From Bernardetia sp. ABR2-2B (GTDB taxonomy: Bacteria > Bacteroidota > Bacteroidia > Cytophagales > Bernardetiaceae): a DNA stretch of 64,000 bases. Position numbers and translations under genes: made by a program. Positions 1-8,571 of the stretch are shown here, piece after piece; within the stretch, counting starts at the first letter, position 1; every line of letters begins with the position of its first letter. The notes below the pieces were generated by a model. It ran no database searches. It was not told the DNA's origin and was given only the letters and a program-made list of their open reading frames with translations. The stretch lies in the NCBI RefSeq assembly GCF_037126435.1, contig NZ_CP147020.1:3011001-3075000 (forward strand), in the 5' to 3' direction.

Positions 1-556
1 AATACCATTTACTATTTTGTTTATCAAGATTAGAAGTAGGTTCGTCTAAGAATACTATTTTGGCATCAGAATAAATAGCTAAAGCCAACTTTAGTTTTTG
101 TTTCATTCCTGAAGAGAAAAAACGAATTGTTTTACTTCTCGTGTTAGAAAAACCTAACTTTTCGATTATTTCTTCTATCTCTATATCAAAAGATTTAAAA
201 GATTGATGAAATTTGAGCTGTTCTAAGAGTGTAAATTCTTCTATCAATTCGGTATAAGGAGCTGCCCAAGAAATATAAGACTGCCAATCTTCTTTTTGAA
301 TATTTTTTTTATTCGATTCAGCATTATCTTTAGCATCAAGAGAATAAATTAACTTTCCTTCTGATAAAGGCAAGTATCCAATAAGCGTTTTGATAAGAGT
401 TGATTTACCACTCCCATTATTCCCTACGATAGCTGTGGGTTCTTTGCTGCAAAAACGACAAGAAAGATTTCGAAAAATCCATTCTCTTTCGAATCTTTTT
501 CCCATATTTTGTGCAGAAATAGAAACAGCAGTTTCTTGTTTTGAAGAAGAAATCAA
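1..556 (-). CDS. ABC transporter ATP-binding protein, CcmA-like (partial)
   Basis: The C-terminus lies beyond the left edge; about 185 residues are open without a stop. The product should be the cytoplasmic ATPase of an ABC transporter. The reading shows a Walker A motif (GNNGSGKST, near 385-420), a variant signature motif (FSSGMKQKLKLAL, near 75-115) and Walker B with D-loop (VFLDEPTSNLD, near 15-55). The short family type with GKRFEREWIF before Walker A resembles single-domain exporter ATPases of the CcmA group. The start is uncertain: ATG at 505 would cut off the first strand (SISAQN), so I prefer the TTG at 556; no upstream ATG exists in this frame. It follows the rhodanese gene by 11 bases on the same strand, so the two are probably cotranscribed. 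The transported substrate cannot be told. Confidence 0.85.
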   Translation of the reverse strand, partial: MISSSKQETAVSISAQNMGKRFEREWIFRNLSCRFCSKEPTAIVGNNGSGKSTLIKTLIGYLPLSEGKLIYSLDAKDNAESNKKNIQKEDWQSYISWAAPYTELIEEFTLLEQLKFHQSFKSFDIEIEEIIEKLGFSNTRSKTIRFFSSGMKQKLKLALAIYSDAKIVFLDEPTSNLDKQNSKWY

Positions 557-567
557 AATACTTTTTT

Positions 568-867
568 TTAAGATAACTTTTTATAACCATCTGCACCTTG
601 TAAAAGATTCCTTACATTTTTGAAACCTTTAGAAAGCAAAAAGTTTTTAGCTGTTGCGCTTCGTCCTCCTGCTTTACAATGTACAATGACTTCTTTTTCT
701 TTCCAGTCTTCCAACTCTTCTAGGCGTGTAGGAAGTTCTCCCAAAGGAATGAGTTTGCCGTCAAGATTATATTCATCATATTCAAACTCTTCTCTGACAT
801 CTAAAAGATGTATTTGTGTTCCTTCGTCTTTAAGAGTTTTTAGCTCTTGTGGTGTAATGTCGTTCAT
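568..867 (-). CDS. Rhodanese-like domain protein
   Basis: A single rhodanese domain of 99 residues, the usual size of stand-alone GlpE/PspE-type sulfurtransferases. The N-terminal part has the LLDVREEFEY motif and the active-site loop is HCKAGGRSA, with the Cys that carries the persulfide. Such proteins pass sulfur between donors and acceptors in the cytoplasm; no signal peptide is seen. The real acceptor is unknown. It lies 11 bases upstream of the ABC ATPase. A -7-like TAACTTTG is readable on the minus strand at 907-914, but I see no good -33 partner. Confidence 0.85.
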   Translation of the reverse strand: MNDITPQELKTLKDEGTQIHLLDVREEFEYDEYNLDGKLIPLGELPTRLEELEDWKEKEVIVHCKAGGRSATAKNFLLSKGFKNVRNLLQGADGYKKLS

Positions 868-983
868 TTATATTATATAATAAATAATTTGAAATTGAAT
901 TCTATGCAAAGTTACATAATTCATAGGTTAATCGCACCTAATTTGAGTGTTTTGTAGTGAAAAGATACGTCTTTTACTAAAGG

Positions 984-1103
984 TTATCACGGTTATTTTT
1001 GTATAACAGTCTTCCAGACTGTTGGATAGGATAGGATAGGATAAAATACTACTTTTTATGTTCAGACGAGATGTCTGAACTACCTTAATACAAACCGTGA
1101 TAA
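984..1103. repeat. Composite palindromic element with two inner hairpins
   Basis: Outer inverted repeats TTATCACGGTT (984-994) and AACCGTGATAA (1093-1103) are perfect over 11 bases. Between them sit two hairpins: AACAGTCT/AGACTGTT (about 1004-1022) and GTTCAGAC/GTCTGAAC (about 1060-1080), plus a short GGATA tandem array (1024-1043). The element lies in the 465-base gap between the rhodanese gene and a lipoprotein gene. The layout matches other intergenic elements at 19149, 21290 and 60737. Confidence 0.7.
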
Positions 1104-1228
1104 GGTTTACTATTCAATAAAAAAATGGAGAAAATATATTTCTCTGCAAATTTCAGAATTTCATCCTTAGGAGTAGAAATTAAATAAATTGACACTTTTA
1201 ATTATATAATTAACTAGTAGTCAAAAGC

Positions 1229-1266
1229 TTAATTCGTAATTCGTAATCTTTAATTCGTAATTGTTC
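1229..1266 (-). repeat. Dispersed AT-rich intergenic repeat, AATTACGAATT type
   Basis: On the minus strand this reads GGAACAATTACGAATTAAAG and continues with two more ATTACGAATT units. It is nearly identical to copies at 33269, 35329 and 54613, and partly to 34110. A degraded form occurs at about 19253-19308. All copies lie between genes. Confidence 0.7.
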
Positions 1267-1287
1267 CTTATTCTCTTTAGGTAAAAA

Positions 1288-1327
1288 CAAAAAATCCAAT
1301 GAAAATAATATTTCCATTGGATTTTTT
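1288..1327. terminator. Bidirectional Rho-independent terminator
   Basis: Stem AAAAATCCAATG / CATTGGATTTTT with A- and T-runs on both sides. It sits just after the stop of the minus-strand lipoprotein gene at 1345. Confidence 0.75.
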
Positions 1328-1344
1328 GAAGTGAAAATTTTAGC

Positions 1345-2022
1345 TTAAAAAATTTCATCTTTCTTTAACCCTATAAATGTCATGACAGGATTTTTACAAA
1401 CGATTGTACCTTTTATGGGAACTAGATTTTTACCGTCATGAGTTTCTGCTGTATTTTTTCCACCCATTGCATCTATCTCAAATTTTACTTCTTCATCAGA
1501 AAAAGAAACAACTTTAAGAGTTCCTGTTTTTACAACAGTTATTTCCATACCCATTGGGTTACTGTCAGTAGCTTCTCCAGTAGTAACTATTTGAAGTGTT
1601 GGTGCTACTTTACCTTCTTTTCCTACGTCTTCAAAATTGATTACCATTGACTCTTTCAATGCGCTTTTATCTCCAGAAATACCAAACTGTATTGCATTTC
1701 CTTTTCCATCTTCTGTTTGAGCTGATAGCATACTAGCAATAAGAACATCCTTGCTTTCTTTACCATTAGAGGTAATTTGAAAAACGGGCTGCTTGATTTT
1801 ATTACTCATACTTTCGCCATCTATAGTAAAATCTAACTGACCAGAAGAATTTTCAGCATTGCTCATGTTAGAAGTTTCGACATCTGTTCCCATAGCAGCT
1901 CCAGCTAGTTCTTCAGCAATAGTTTCATTGATTTTGTCTTCTACATACTTTTTAGGATTACAAGAAACTAAAGTAAGAAAGAAAAGTGATACAACCGAGT
2001 AGGTTAAAAATTGAGTTTTCAT
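1345..2022 (-). CDS. Hypothetical lipoprotein
   Basis: I do not recognise the family. The 225-residue product starts with a signal peptide and lipobox (FFLTLVSCNP; Cys near residue 21), so it should be an exported lipoprotein. After a short charged helix (KKYVEDKINETIAEELAG) comes a Ser/Asn-rich linker and then a beta-rich domain of about 150 residues, without obvious catalytic residues. It is 162 bases downstream of the DUF4412-like gene on the same strand, but a hairpin terminator lies between, so they may be separate units. A role in the envelope is an inference from the lipobox alone. Confidence 0.75.
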   Translation of the reverse strand: MKTQFLTYSVVSLFFLTLVSCNPKKYVEDKINETIAEELAGAAMGTDVETSNMSNAENSSGQLDFTIDGESMSNKIKQPVFQITSNGKESKDVLIASMLSAQTEDGKGNAIQFGISGDKSALKESMVINFEDVGKEGKVAPTLQIVTTGEATDSNPMGMEITVVKTGTLKVVSFSDEEVKFEIDAMGGKNTAETHDGKNLVPIKGTIVCKNPVMTFIGLKKDEIF

Positions 2023-2088
2023 TAGATTATTTTTTTAATAAATGAGTAGTTTATTTTTTGATTGCTCTGATAAAGTAATAGTAATTTA

Positions 2089-2125
2089 TAAAAAAAGTGA
2101 GCAAAAGTAAAACCTAAGCTCACTT
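2089..2125 (-). terminator. Terminator after the DUF4412-like gene
   Basis: On the minus strand the stem AGTGAGC / GCTCACT is followed by a run of seven T. It separates the genes at 2185 and 1345. Confidence 0.65.
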
Positions 2126-2184
2126 TGATACAAACTACTCTATCAGAAAGAGATAAATTTGGTGTTTTAGAGAGTATGAAATTT

Positions 2185-3192
2185 CTATTTCTTGTTTCCC
2201 ATATTCATGAGTCCAGACATGTCCATTACTTTATAACCATTCATGTCAATGCTTGAATTTTGGTTTTCGTTTATTTCTGTAACAACCATTTTCATTTTTT
2301 CTCCTGTTTCCTTATTTACAGATTCCATTTCCATCGTAAACTCTAAAGGAACAGCCATCAATTGATTTTTCTCTTTCTTATCCTGCATAAACATACCTGC
2401 AAAAGCTTTGAACTGAGAAATTTTTACTTGTTTGGTTGTCCAAGAAGTAGCTTTCATTTCGTCATTTTCCATTATGGTTTCAGAACACGTATAACCCAAA
2501 ATATTTTTTGTACGCCCTGTACGAGTAATTTTGAGGTCTTTCATAGCCTCTTCAGGGTTTTGTTCTTGCTCTTGTGCCTGTTCATAATCTTCAATATTTG
2601 GTATTTTCATCGCAACTGCTTGATTTTGGTCTTCCATAATTGTAATCATGGCTTGTTGTGCGCCATCAACAATTATTTTTGCTTGTGGAGCTTTACTTTC
2701 TCCGTCTTTAGTAGCTTCAATCATTTCCATTGCCATGTAATTAGGGTCTGCAGAGTTATAATAACGCATAAACATATCACCATCTTTTTTTCCATTCTTT
2801 TTGTACATCTGTGTATGCATCATAAAATTAGAATTGAAATTATAGCTAGATTTTATATCTATTTTTTCGCCATTTCCTCCTCCTAAAAGATTATCTAAAA
2901 AACCTGTATCTGCGTTTTGCTCTTGCACTTGTGTTGATTGATTCGAATTATTGTCAGAATCGGTATCGTTGTTTTCCTCTTCTTTCTTCTTCTTTTTCTT
3001 CTTGCGTTTGAAAAGCCCTTCAATGGCATCTAAACCTTCATCCAGCTTTCTATCGATTTTGTTATCAATACGATTATTTGTTTTGTTTTTTGCTTTCTGT
3101 TTTGTCCTTTCTACTGTTTGGTTTTGTGCCATTGCTTCAAGAGTAGCAAAAGAAAAAACACTTAGTAGAGCAATTAAAAAATAAGTTTTCAT
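2185..3192 (-). CDS. Exported DUF4412-like protein
   Basis: 335 residues with a cleavable signal peptide (ending ATLEAMAQ, near residue 23). Residues about 25-100 are low complexity: a basic Lys-rich stretch with nine Lys (KRKKKKKKK) followed by acidic and Asn/Gln-rich sequence. The C-terminal two thirds resemble the DUF4412 family of Bacteroidota, with a Met-rich beta domain containing ITRTGRTKNILGYTCSE and a Trp/Lys-rich turn (SWTTKQVKI). The biochemical role of that family is unknown to me. It is likely periplasmic or surface exposed. The family call rests on recalled motifs, not a search. Confidence 0.7.
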   Translation of the reverse strand: MKTYFLIALLSVFSFATLEAMAQNQTVERTKQKAKNKTNNRIDNKIDRKLDEGLDAIEGLFKRKKKKKKKEEENNDTDSDNNSNQSTQVQEQNADTGFLDNLLGGGNGEKIDIKSSYNFNSNFMMHTQMYKKNGKKDGDMFMRYYNSADPNYMAMEMIEATKDGESKAPQAKIIVDGAQQAMITIMEDQNQAVAMKIPNIEDYEQAQEQEQNPEEAMKDLKITRTGRTKNILGYTCSETIMENDEMKATSWTTKQVKISQFKAFAGMFMQDKKEKNQLMAVPLEFTMEMESVNKETGEKMKMVVTEINENQNSSIDMNGYKVMDMSGLMNMGNKK

Positions 3193-3372
3193 GTTTAGTT
3201 TGTTTTAAAATTGATTAGAGTAGTAGTGATTTGAAATAAAAACAATAATTAAACCTAAATAAATACTTAGTCAATTAGTGCCTTCACTACTACATACAAA
3301 AAACAACGTACAAACTAGCTCATAAAAACTTATTTTTTTTAGAAAATAGAATAAAAATTAAATCTTACTGAC

Positions 3373-3789
3373 TTAATATCTCTCCAAATAAAGTGTATCA
3401 AAGCCTGTAAATGAACTATCTCTGCGCTGCAAAACTAGATTTTTTGTATCAAGAGTTAATACTTTGAAAAACAAAGTATCTTCTTGCATTAACGAATTAG
3501 AATAAGGCAAAAGTAATATAGAATCTTCAAATATCCAGTTTCGATAGGTTGCTTGTCCGTATTGTGTAGCTTGTCGGAACAAAAAAGTTGTGTCTTCTAC
3601 ATTAATAGTTATAGGAAACTTTTCTACAACAGAATCATCCACTCCATTCTTGCCAATTAAACGAACCAGTTTCCAATCTCCTTCAAATTTTTGGGCAAAC
3701 TCATTATCTGTTTTTTCAGAACTACTCTGACAAGAGCATAAAAACATAAGTAAGATAGGAAAGAGTAAGGATAGCTTTATAATTTTCAT
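3373..3789 (-). CDS. Small lipoprotein, lipocalin-like domain
   Basis: Starting at the second Met (3789) gives a proper signal peptide and lipobox (LLMFLCSCQS); an upstream start at 3822 would add 11 Lys/Asn-rich residues before it. The mature part of about 120 residues begins with FEGDWKLVRLIGKNG, the GxW-type entry strand of lipocalin-like lipoproteins in Bacteroidota, followed by beta strands. Probably anchored in the outer membrane; ligand unknown. The reading frame ends at ERY just after a beta strand, which fits a complete small domain. Confidence 0.7.
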   Translation of the reverse strand: MKIIKLSLLFPILLMFLCSCQSSSEKTDNEFAQKFEGDWKLVRLIGKNGVDDSVVEKFPITINVEDTTFLFRQATQYGQATYRNWIFEDSILLLPYSNSLMQEDTLFFKVLTLDTKNLVLQRRDSSFTGFDTLYLERY

Positions 3790-4170
3790 TTTGTTAGTGA
3801 TTTTATTTTTTAATGATTTCAATTTATTTATTTTACAAAACTAAATACTTTATTATGGTAATGTCCATACCATTAAATATTTTTCAGATAGACAGGTCAG
3901 CTACAAAGTACAAACTAACTAGTGAAACTAAAATAGAAGAAATAAAATGACTACAAACGGTCTATTCTACGAGACTGACCTAATATTACAATTATCAAAA
4001 TATCTAGTAGCATGAAGAGAAATAGTAAATGAGAGCTAAAACATTGATAGATAATAATTTATACTTATCGAAAAAAATTGTTTCTAAAGAATAAGATTTG
4101 TATTTTTTGGAATAAAAAAATGAAGTAACTTTAAGCCAAAATTTAAACACACCTAACCCACACGTTCGAT

Positions 4171-5607
4171 ATGACAGATAAAGATAAAGAACATTTAGAC
4201 CAAGGCGCAAAATTTTATAAAGATGTCCTTGGCTCACTCAACAATGCAGCAGCTCTAACAAAGCATCCAAAAGGCTTATTAGAACAAATCATTGTTCCGA
4301 ATAGTGTCTATGAAATGAGTTTTCCTCTTCACTTAGATAACGGAGATTATCAAGTAATAAAGGCGTGGAGAGTTCAGCATTCACACCACAAACTTCCAGT
4401 AAAAGGAGGTATTCGTTTTGCCGAAGCTGTAAATGCAGACGAAGTAAAAGCACTTGCAACACTTATGTCTTTTAAGTGTGCGCTCGTAAATGTTCCTTTT
4501 GGTGGAGCTAAAGGAGGAGTAAAAATTAATCCTAAGAAATATACTGCTCGTCAGTTAGAAACAATTACACGTCGTTATACGACAGAGCTTGTCAAAAAAG
4601 AAATGATAGGTCCTTCTATTGACGTTCCTGCACCAGATTATGGAACAGGAGCAAGAGAAATGGCTTGGATTGCTGATACGTATTCTCTTCTTCGTCCTGG
4701 AATTAATGCACTCGGCTGTGTAACAGGAAAGCCCCTTTCTATGCACGGAATACGTGGGCGTACGGAAGCAACAGGATTGGGAGTAATTTATGGTATTCGT
4801 GAAGCGATGAGTATTGCTGAAGATATGAAAGAGCTAGGTTTAGAAGCTGGATTGGCAGGAAAAACTGTTATTGTACAAGGTTTTGGTAATGTTGGTTATC
4901 ATGCTGCTCTTTATGCACAACAAGAAGGAGCAATCATTGTCGGAATTGCTGAATATGAAGGTGGAGTATATAATAAAGATGGTTTTGATGTGGAAGATTT
5001 GTTCCGTCATCGTAAAGAAACAGGTTCTCTTATGGGTTATCCAAAGGCACAAGAAGTAAAGCCAAGTAATCAACTTATGGAGTTTGAATGTGATGTTTTG
5101 ATTCCTGCTGCATTAGAAAATCAAATTACGGAAGAAAATGCACCAAGAATAAAAGCTAAAGTAATTGGAGAAGGGGCAAACGGTCCTATAACTAGAGAAG
5201 CAGAAGCAATTTTGTTAGGCAAAGGAAAAATGATTTTACCTGATTTTTACCTTAATGCTGGTGGTGTTACAGTTTCTTATTTGGAATGGCTCAAAAATCT
5301 TTCTCGTGTTTCTTTTGGTAAAATAACAAAACGTTATGACCAAATGGAAAATACTCGTATCATTCAGGCCATTGAAGGAGCAACAGGAAAAGGAGTAGGT
5401 GATGACCTTCGTAAAATGATTATGCGTGGTGCTGATGAGCGTGATTTAGTAAACTCTGCTTTAGAAGAAACAATGATTACTTCCTACCATCAAGTAAGAG
5501 AAACCTTTAAAAACTATAAAGACGTGCAAAGTTTGCGTAATGCAGCCTTCATTACTTCAATTGATAAAATTGCAATCGCTTATATGGAAGCTGGAATTTT
5601 TCCTTGA
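4171..5607 (+). CDS. gdhA: Glutamate dehydrogenase (Glu/Leu/Phe/Val dehydrogenase family)
   Basis: 478 residues of a typical NAD(P)-dependent glutamate dehydrogenase, which interconverts glutamate with 2-oxoglutarate and ammonium in the cytoplasm. Substrate-side motifs are KGGIRF (near 75), PFGGAKGGVKI with the catalytic Lys (near 109-119) and DVPAPDYGTGAREM (near 151). The Rossmann fold shows QGFGNVG (near 235). The length fits hexameric GDH. Leu and Glu dehydrogenases share the fold, but SMHGIRGRTEATG and the overall length favour glutamate. It stands alone, with a hairpin terminator downstream and the putative origin after that. NADH or NADPH preference is not decided here. Confidence 0.93.
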   Translation: MTDKDKEHLDQGAKFYKDVLGSLNNAAALTKHPKGLLEQIIVPNSVYEMSFPLHLDNGDYQVIKAWRVQHSHHKLPVKGGIRFAEAVNADEVKALATLMSFKCALVNVPFGGAKGGVKINPKKYTARQLETITRRYTTELVKKEMIGPSIDVPAPDYGTGAREMAWIADTYSLLRPGINALGCVTGKPLSMHGIRGRTEATGLGVIYGIREAMSIAEDMKELGLEAGLAGKTVIVQGFGNVGYHAALYAQQEGAIIVGIAEYEGGVYNKDGFDVEDLFRHRKETGSLMGYPKAQEVKPSNQLMEFECDVLIPAALENQITEENAPRIKAKVIGEGANGPITREAEAILLGKGKMILPDFYLNAGGVTVSYLEWLKNLSRVSFGKITKRYDQMENTRIIQAIEGATGKGVGDDLRKMIMRGADERDLVNSALEETMITSYHQVRETFKNYKDVQSLRNAAFITSIDKIAIAYMEAGIFP

Positions 5608-5687
5608 TTTAAGTCAAACAGTCAAAGTAAAAAACAACTCAAACTTTGCAAATCAAAGTATAAAGTTATTTTTTATAGAATTTATAC

Positions 5688-5724
5688 AAAACCATTTCTT
5701 CTTAGGAGGGAATGGTTTTTTGTT
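5688..5724 (+). terminator. Terminator of gdhA
   Basis: AACCATT pairs with AATGGTT across a short loop, followed by a T-run. It ends the gdhA transcript before the DnaA-box region. Confidence 0.7.
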
Positions 5725-5759
5725 TGCTTTTAGCTCCAAAAACCAAATTTTATACACAA

Positions 5760-6480
5760 TTTTTCGACTTATCCACATTTTGAATAAAGTTATCCACATT
5801 GTTAGCCTTATTTTCTACTTTTTATCATTTTATTCTTTAAAAATCTAGACTTAACACGTTATTCACACAAGAAATCCAAATATAATTTGATATTTATTTC
5901 ACTTATCCACATTTTAACAAAAGTTATTAACAATTATATTTTTATTTCTAATTTTTTCGGTTGTAATTTCAAAAGGCTATTAAAATTTGCAGAGTTATCC
6001 ACATATCAACATTATACTGTGGATAACTTTTTAGTTTTTAACTATTTCTCTTCCAAAAATTGCTAGTTATCCCCTTTTTGCACACTTATACACAATTTGT
6101 GTGAATATGTGTGTATAAGCTCTACATCGATTGTGTGTAACTTATTGGTAACATTACTTACCAACAGGTGTGGATAACGTTACCAACAGTAAGTTTATGG
6201 TTATCAACAGCTTATCCACAATGTGAGTAAAAAGTGTCTATCAAATGTTGATAGTGTGGAAAAGTACATTAAAATATTGACAATCAACACTTTAAATTGT
6301 TTATAACTCTTAAAAAACTGTTGATAAACTTTATTTTTATGTGAATAACGTGTTGATAACTAGACTTATCCACTTATTAACACTATAATAGTAATAGTAA
6401 GGGTTTTTAAAGAGAGAATTTCTTATTATTTAGTGTGTGGAAAAGTTTTGATTTTGAGAAGAAAATTTTTTTTTGAAATG
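5760..6480. other. oriC: Putative chromosomal replication origin (oriC)
   Basis: The gap of almost 1 kb after gdhA has no credible gene but eleven exact DnaA boxes TTATNCACA: forward at 5769, 5790, 5859, 5903, 5995, 6086 and 6212; reverse at 6018, 6110, 6169 and 6340. One-mismatch boxes occur at 6100, 6201, 6319, 6351 and 6366. Nearly all bases around them are A or T. At 6386-6400 five trinucleotides TAA/TAG follow one another, like a DnaA-trio, and a T/A-rich tract at about 6455-6500 could be the unwinding element. The dnaA gene is not next to it, which is common in Bacteroidota. Box density far above chance is seen directly; origin function is inferred. Confidence 0.8.
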
Positions 6481-6586
6481 AATTTGAAAATTATTTCATT
6501 TTTGTTTCTGATATAATTGCAGCAACTTATATTAAAGTTTCGTGGAGAAAGTAATAAATGTTATCAAACCTTAAAATTGTTTTTCT

Positions 6587-7054
6587 ATGCTGTACTATAA
6601 AATGATTTTGAATATTTTGATTCTCTTTTTGTGTACTAGTTGTTGTACTTGTAGTGATGATTGTAGTGGAGATGTTTCACCTTTTTATATAAGTGTAAAA
6701 GATAAAGTTACTGGAGAAGATGCTGTAATTAAATATAATATCAAAGAAGAAGAAGTTTTCTTGATAGATGATATGGGAAATAATATTGAACAACTTATTT
6801 ATATTACAAGAGACTCTTCTAATGCTTTTATTTCTTTATTTGTGAATGGATATGGTAGTTTTGAGAAAAAAGAAATTACTCTAAAACTAGATACTTTAGA
6901 AATAGGAAAATTCACTATTTCTACAAAGCCACGAAAAGAAAGCTATTGTTGTATTTCAAAAGAGTTAGATATTTTTGAACCTATTACACCTTCAATACAA
7001 ATAACAAAAAGACCACAAGAACGCAGACAACCTTTTTATGAAGTTCAATTCTGA
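6587..7054 (+). CDS. Hypothetical Cys-rich lipoprotein
   Basis: 155 residues, no family recognised. A second Met at 6602 (MILNILILF) may be the true start. A short hydrophobic signal ends in LCTSCCTC, a lipobox with several neighbouring Cys, so it is probably a lipoprotein. The mature domain looks beta-rich (DKVTGEDAVIKYNI, ITLKLDTLEIGKF), similar to small immunoglobulin-like exported domains, and contains a second Cys pair (YCCIS). It is the first gene downstream of the DnaA-box region and has no same-strand partner nearby. Confidence 0.65.
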   Translation: MLYYKMILNILILFLCTSCCTCSDDCSGDVSPFYISVKDKVTGEDAVIKYNIKEEEVFLIDDMGNNIEQLIYITRDSSNAFISLFVNGYGSFEKKEITLKLDTLEIGKFTISTKPRKESYCCISKELDIFEPITPSIQITKRPQERRQPFYEVQF

Positions 7055-7264
7055 TAAGAAACTATAGCATAGCATTCAAAAAAGTTCCATTTCGATAAAA
7101 TTTTCTTTTATTCAGAATAGAAATAAATAAGAACAAAATATATAAATAATTGATAATTATGGAATTAATAAATAAGTAGTTGGGTTAAGAGGTAGTTAAT
7201 TTAATCAAATAAAAATGAAAAAATTAGCTTCTAATTAAATCCTATCAACTTAACTATTATTATT

Positions 7265-7618
7265 ATGACTGCTTTATTTACCAAAAATCAGAAACTCCAA
7301 AATCAACCTAAATTCAGAACTACAAAAGAAGTTCTTGAAAATCTTTACTTCCAAAAAGCAAAGCATGAAAAACACTTCTTTGATTTTGAAAAAGAATTGG
7401 AAGGAATCCAGTTACGTATTTTGGAAATCAGAAACCATCAGAATCATCATAAAGAGAAAATTTTTGCTTTGGATAAAGAAATCCAAAAGCATAACAAGAA
7501 GCAAAAGCCAGCAAAACAGAAATACAACTATACTAGCTTCTACGTTTTTGCAGGGCTTTTAATCGCTATTTTTATAGCTGCCTTGTATTTTCTTTTTACA
7601 GAATTTATAGCTATCTAA
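7265..7618 (+). CDS. Small coiled-coil protein with C-terminal membrane anchor
   Basis: 117 residues, unrecognised. Residues about 20-80 are highly charged and predicted to form a coiled coil (KHEKHFFDFEKELEGI, KIFALDKEIQKHNKK). A single hydrophobic helix (YVFAGLLIAIFIAALYFLF, near 92-111) ends the chain, giving a tail-anchored arrangement. No signal peptide. A strong terminator follows within 25 bases, so it is the last or only gene of its unit. Function unknown. Confidence 0.65.
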   Translation: MTALFTKNQKLQNQPKFRTTKEVLENLYFQKAKHEKHFFDFEKELEGIQLRILEIRNHQNHHKEKIFALDKEIQKHNKKQKPAKQKYNYTSFYVFAGLLIAIFIAALYFLFTEFIAI

Positions 7619-7640
7619 ATTTTTAATTCTATAAATAATA

Positions 7641-7687
7641 AAGCCTTACTCAATCCAAATTTTTGGTGTTGAGTAAGGCTTTTTTTT
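7641..7687 (+). terminator. Rho-independent terminator
   Basis: AAGCCTTACTCAA / TTGAGTAAGGCTT stem of 13 bases followed by eight T. Closes the small coiled-coil gene. Confidence 0.85.
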
Positions 7688-7767
7688 ATAAGTTACATAA
7701 TTATTTTACCTCTAAAAATCTATGCTAATTATGGCAGTTTTTGTAGGTCTGATTACAATAAATAGTC

Positions 7768-8061
7768 TCACTTTAGATATTGCTTTAATAGCTTTATTAT
7801 ATCTTTTTGTTTGTACTCTTTAGCAACACTTAATGCTGTATCATTACTAAAACCTGCTTTTAATACAGGATTTGCTTTGTTTTCTAATAGAAATTTTACA
7901 ATACTTATATGCCCAAATTGTACACTTTCAATTAAAGGTGTTGTTAAGAACTCTGGGTGTTGATAGTTTGGATTTACACCTGCTTTAATGTGGTATTCTA
8001 CAAGCTCTAAATTTCCCTCTTGAGAAGCAATTAGCATTTCTTTCCAGTCTCCTGCTGACAT
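7768..8061 (-). CDS. Ankyrin-repeat protein
   Basis: 97 residues holding about three ankyrin repeats: DWKEMLIASQEGNLELVEYH, then TPLIESVQFGHISIVKFLL, then TALSVAKEYKQKDIIKLL. Each shows the TPL/A...G....VK.LL pattern. Ankyrin repeats bind partner proteins; there is no enzyme domain, signal peptide or membrane segment. It is convergent with the coiled-coil gene upstream and divergent from the reductase gene. The partner is unknown. It is small but full repeats at both ends suggest a complete protein. Confidence 0.75.
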   Translation of the reverse strand: MSAGDWKEMLIASQEGNLELVEYHIKAGVNPNYQHPEFLTTPLIESVQFGHISIVKFLLENKANPVLKAGFSNDTALSVAKEYKQKDIIKLLKQYLK

Positions 8062-8571
8062 AATTATATATTTTGTGAATACTGCTCTATACTATTTAAT
8101 TAAATGTTAAAATAATCATTTTAAATAAAAAATAAAAAGTCATTTCTCTTCATTAATAAATTATCATTCTTACTGCACTCTTTTTTCACTAAAAAAAGTT
8201 ATTAACAAATTTCTATGTTAAATTTTTACTGGTTTTTGTCTTTGCAAATCAAAAGTTGTAAATTAATATTTGTCAGAAACTCGTAACAGAAAGCTATTTT
8301 TGTTATGAAATTTTCAATAGAATTGATTTTTATGCGTTTTGTTTGTAAGAACTATCTCAAAATCCTTTCTCAACAAAAGTAAATCTCTACTGTTAGCAGT
8401 TTAGTTTCTTTGATTAGATTGAATCTAAATAATTCAGTTCTTTGATAAAGATGCTTACCTTTGTTCCAAAATCCGATACCGTATTTTTAATTTATTTGTA
8501 ACTGCTTTTGAATCAGTTAGAAAAAAATACGCACCACATCAAAATTAATTTATTCAAAACACTCAATATAT
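8062..8571 (+). promoter_or_regulatory. Upstream region of the ribonucleotide reductase gene
   Basis: 510 bases without a gene. TACCTTTG at 8456-8463 matches the Bacteroidota -7 element TAnnTTTG and would give a leader of about 100 bases. The expected -33 TTTG is not at the right distance: one at 8441 is too close. No convincing NrdR box pair was found by eye. The rest is plain AT-rich sequence. Confidence 0.4.

Noticed and set aside
1023..1043. GGATA tandem repeat as a phase-variation tract
   Set aside because: It is intergenic, with no promoter or coding frame placed to be switched by its length; treated as part of the palindromic element.
2362..2886. Long open frame of 174 codons on the plus strand
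   Set aside because: Antisense to the DUF4412-like gene; Phe/Cys/His-rich composition is what AT-rich antisense reading produces.
4004..4237. Minus-strand open frame upstream of gdhA
   Set aside because: Overlaps the gdhA start, Tyr/Phe/Leu-rich composition of AT-rich noncoding DNA, no domain.
5540..5848. Open frame of 102 codons after gdhA
   Set aside because: Overlaps the gdhA 3' end in another frame, runs through the gdhA terminator and into the DnaA boxes; Phe/Leu/Ile-rich shadow.
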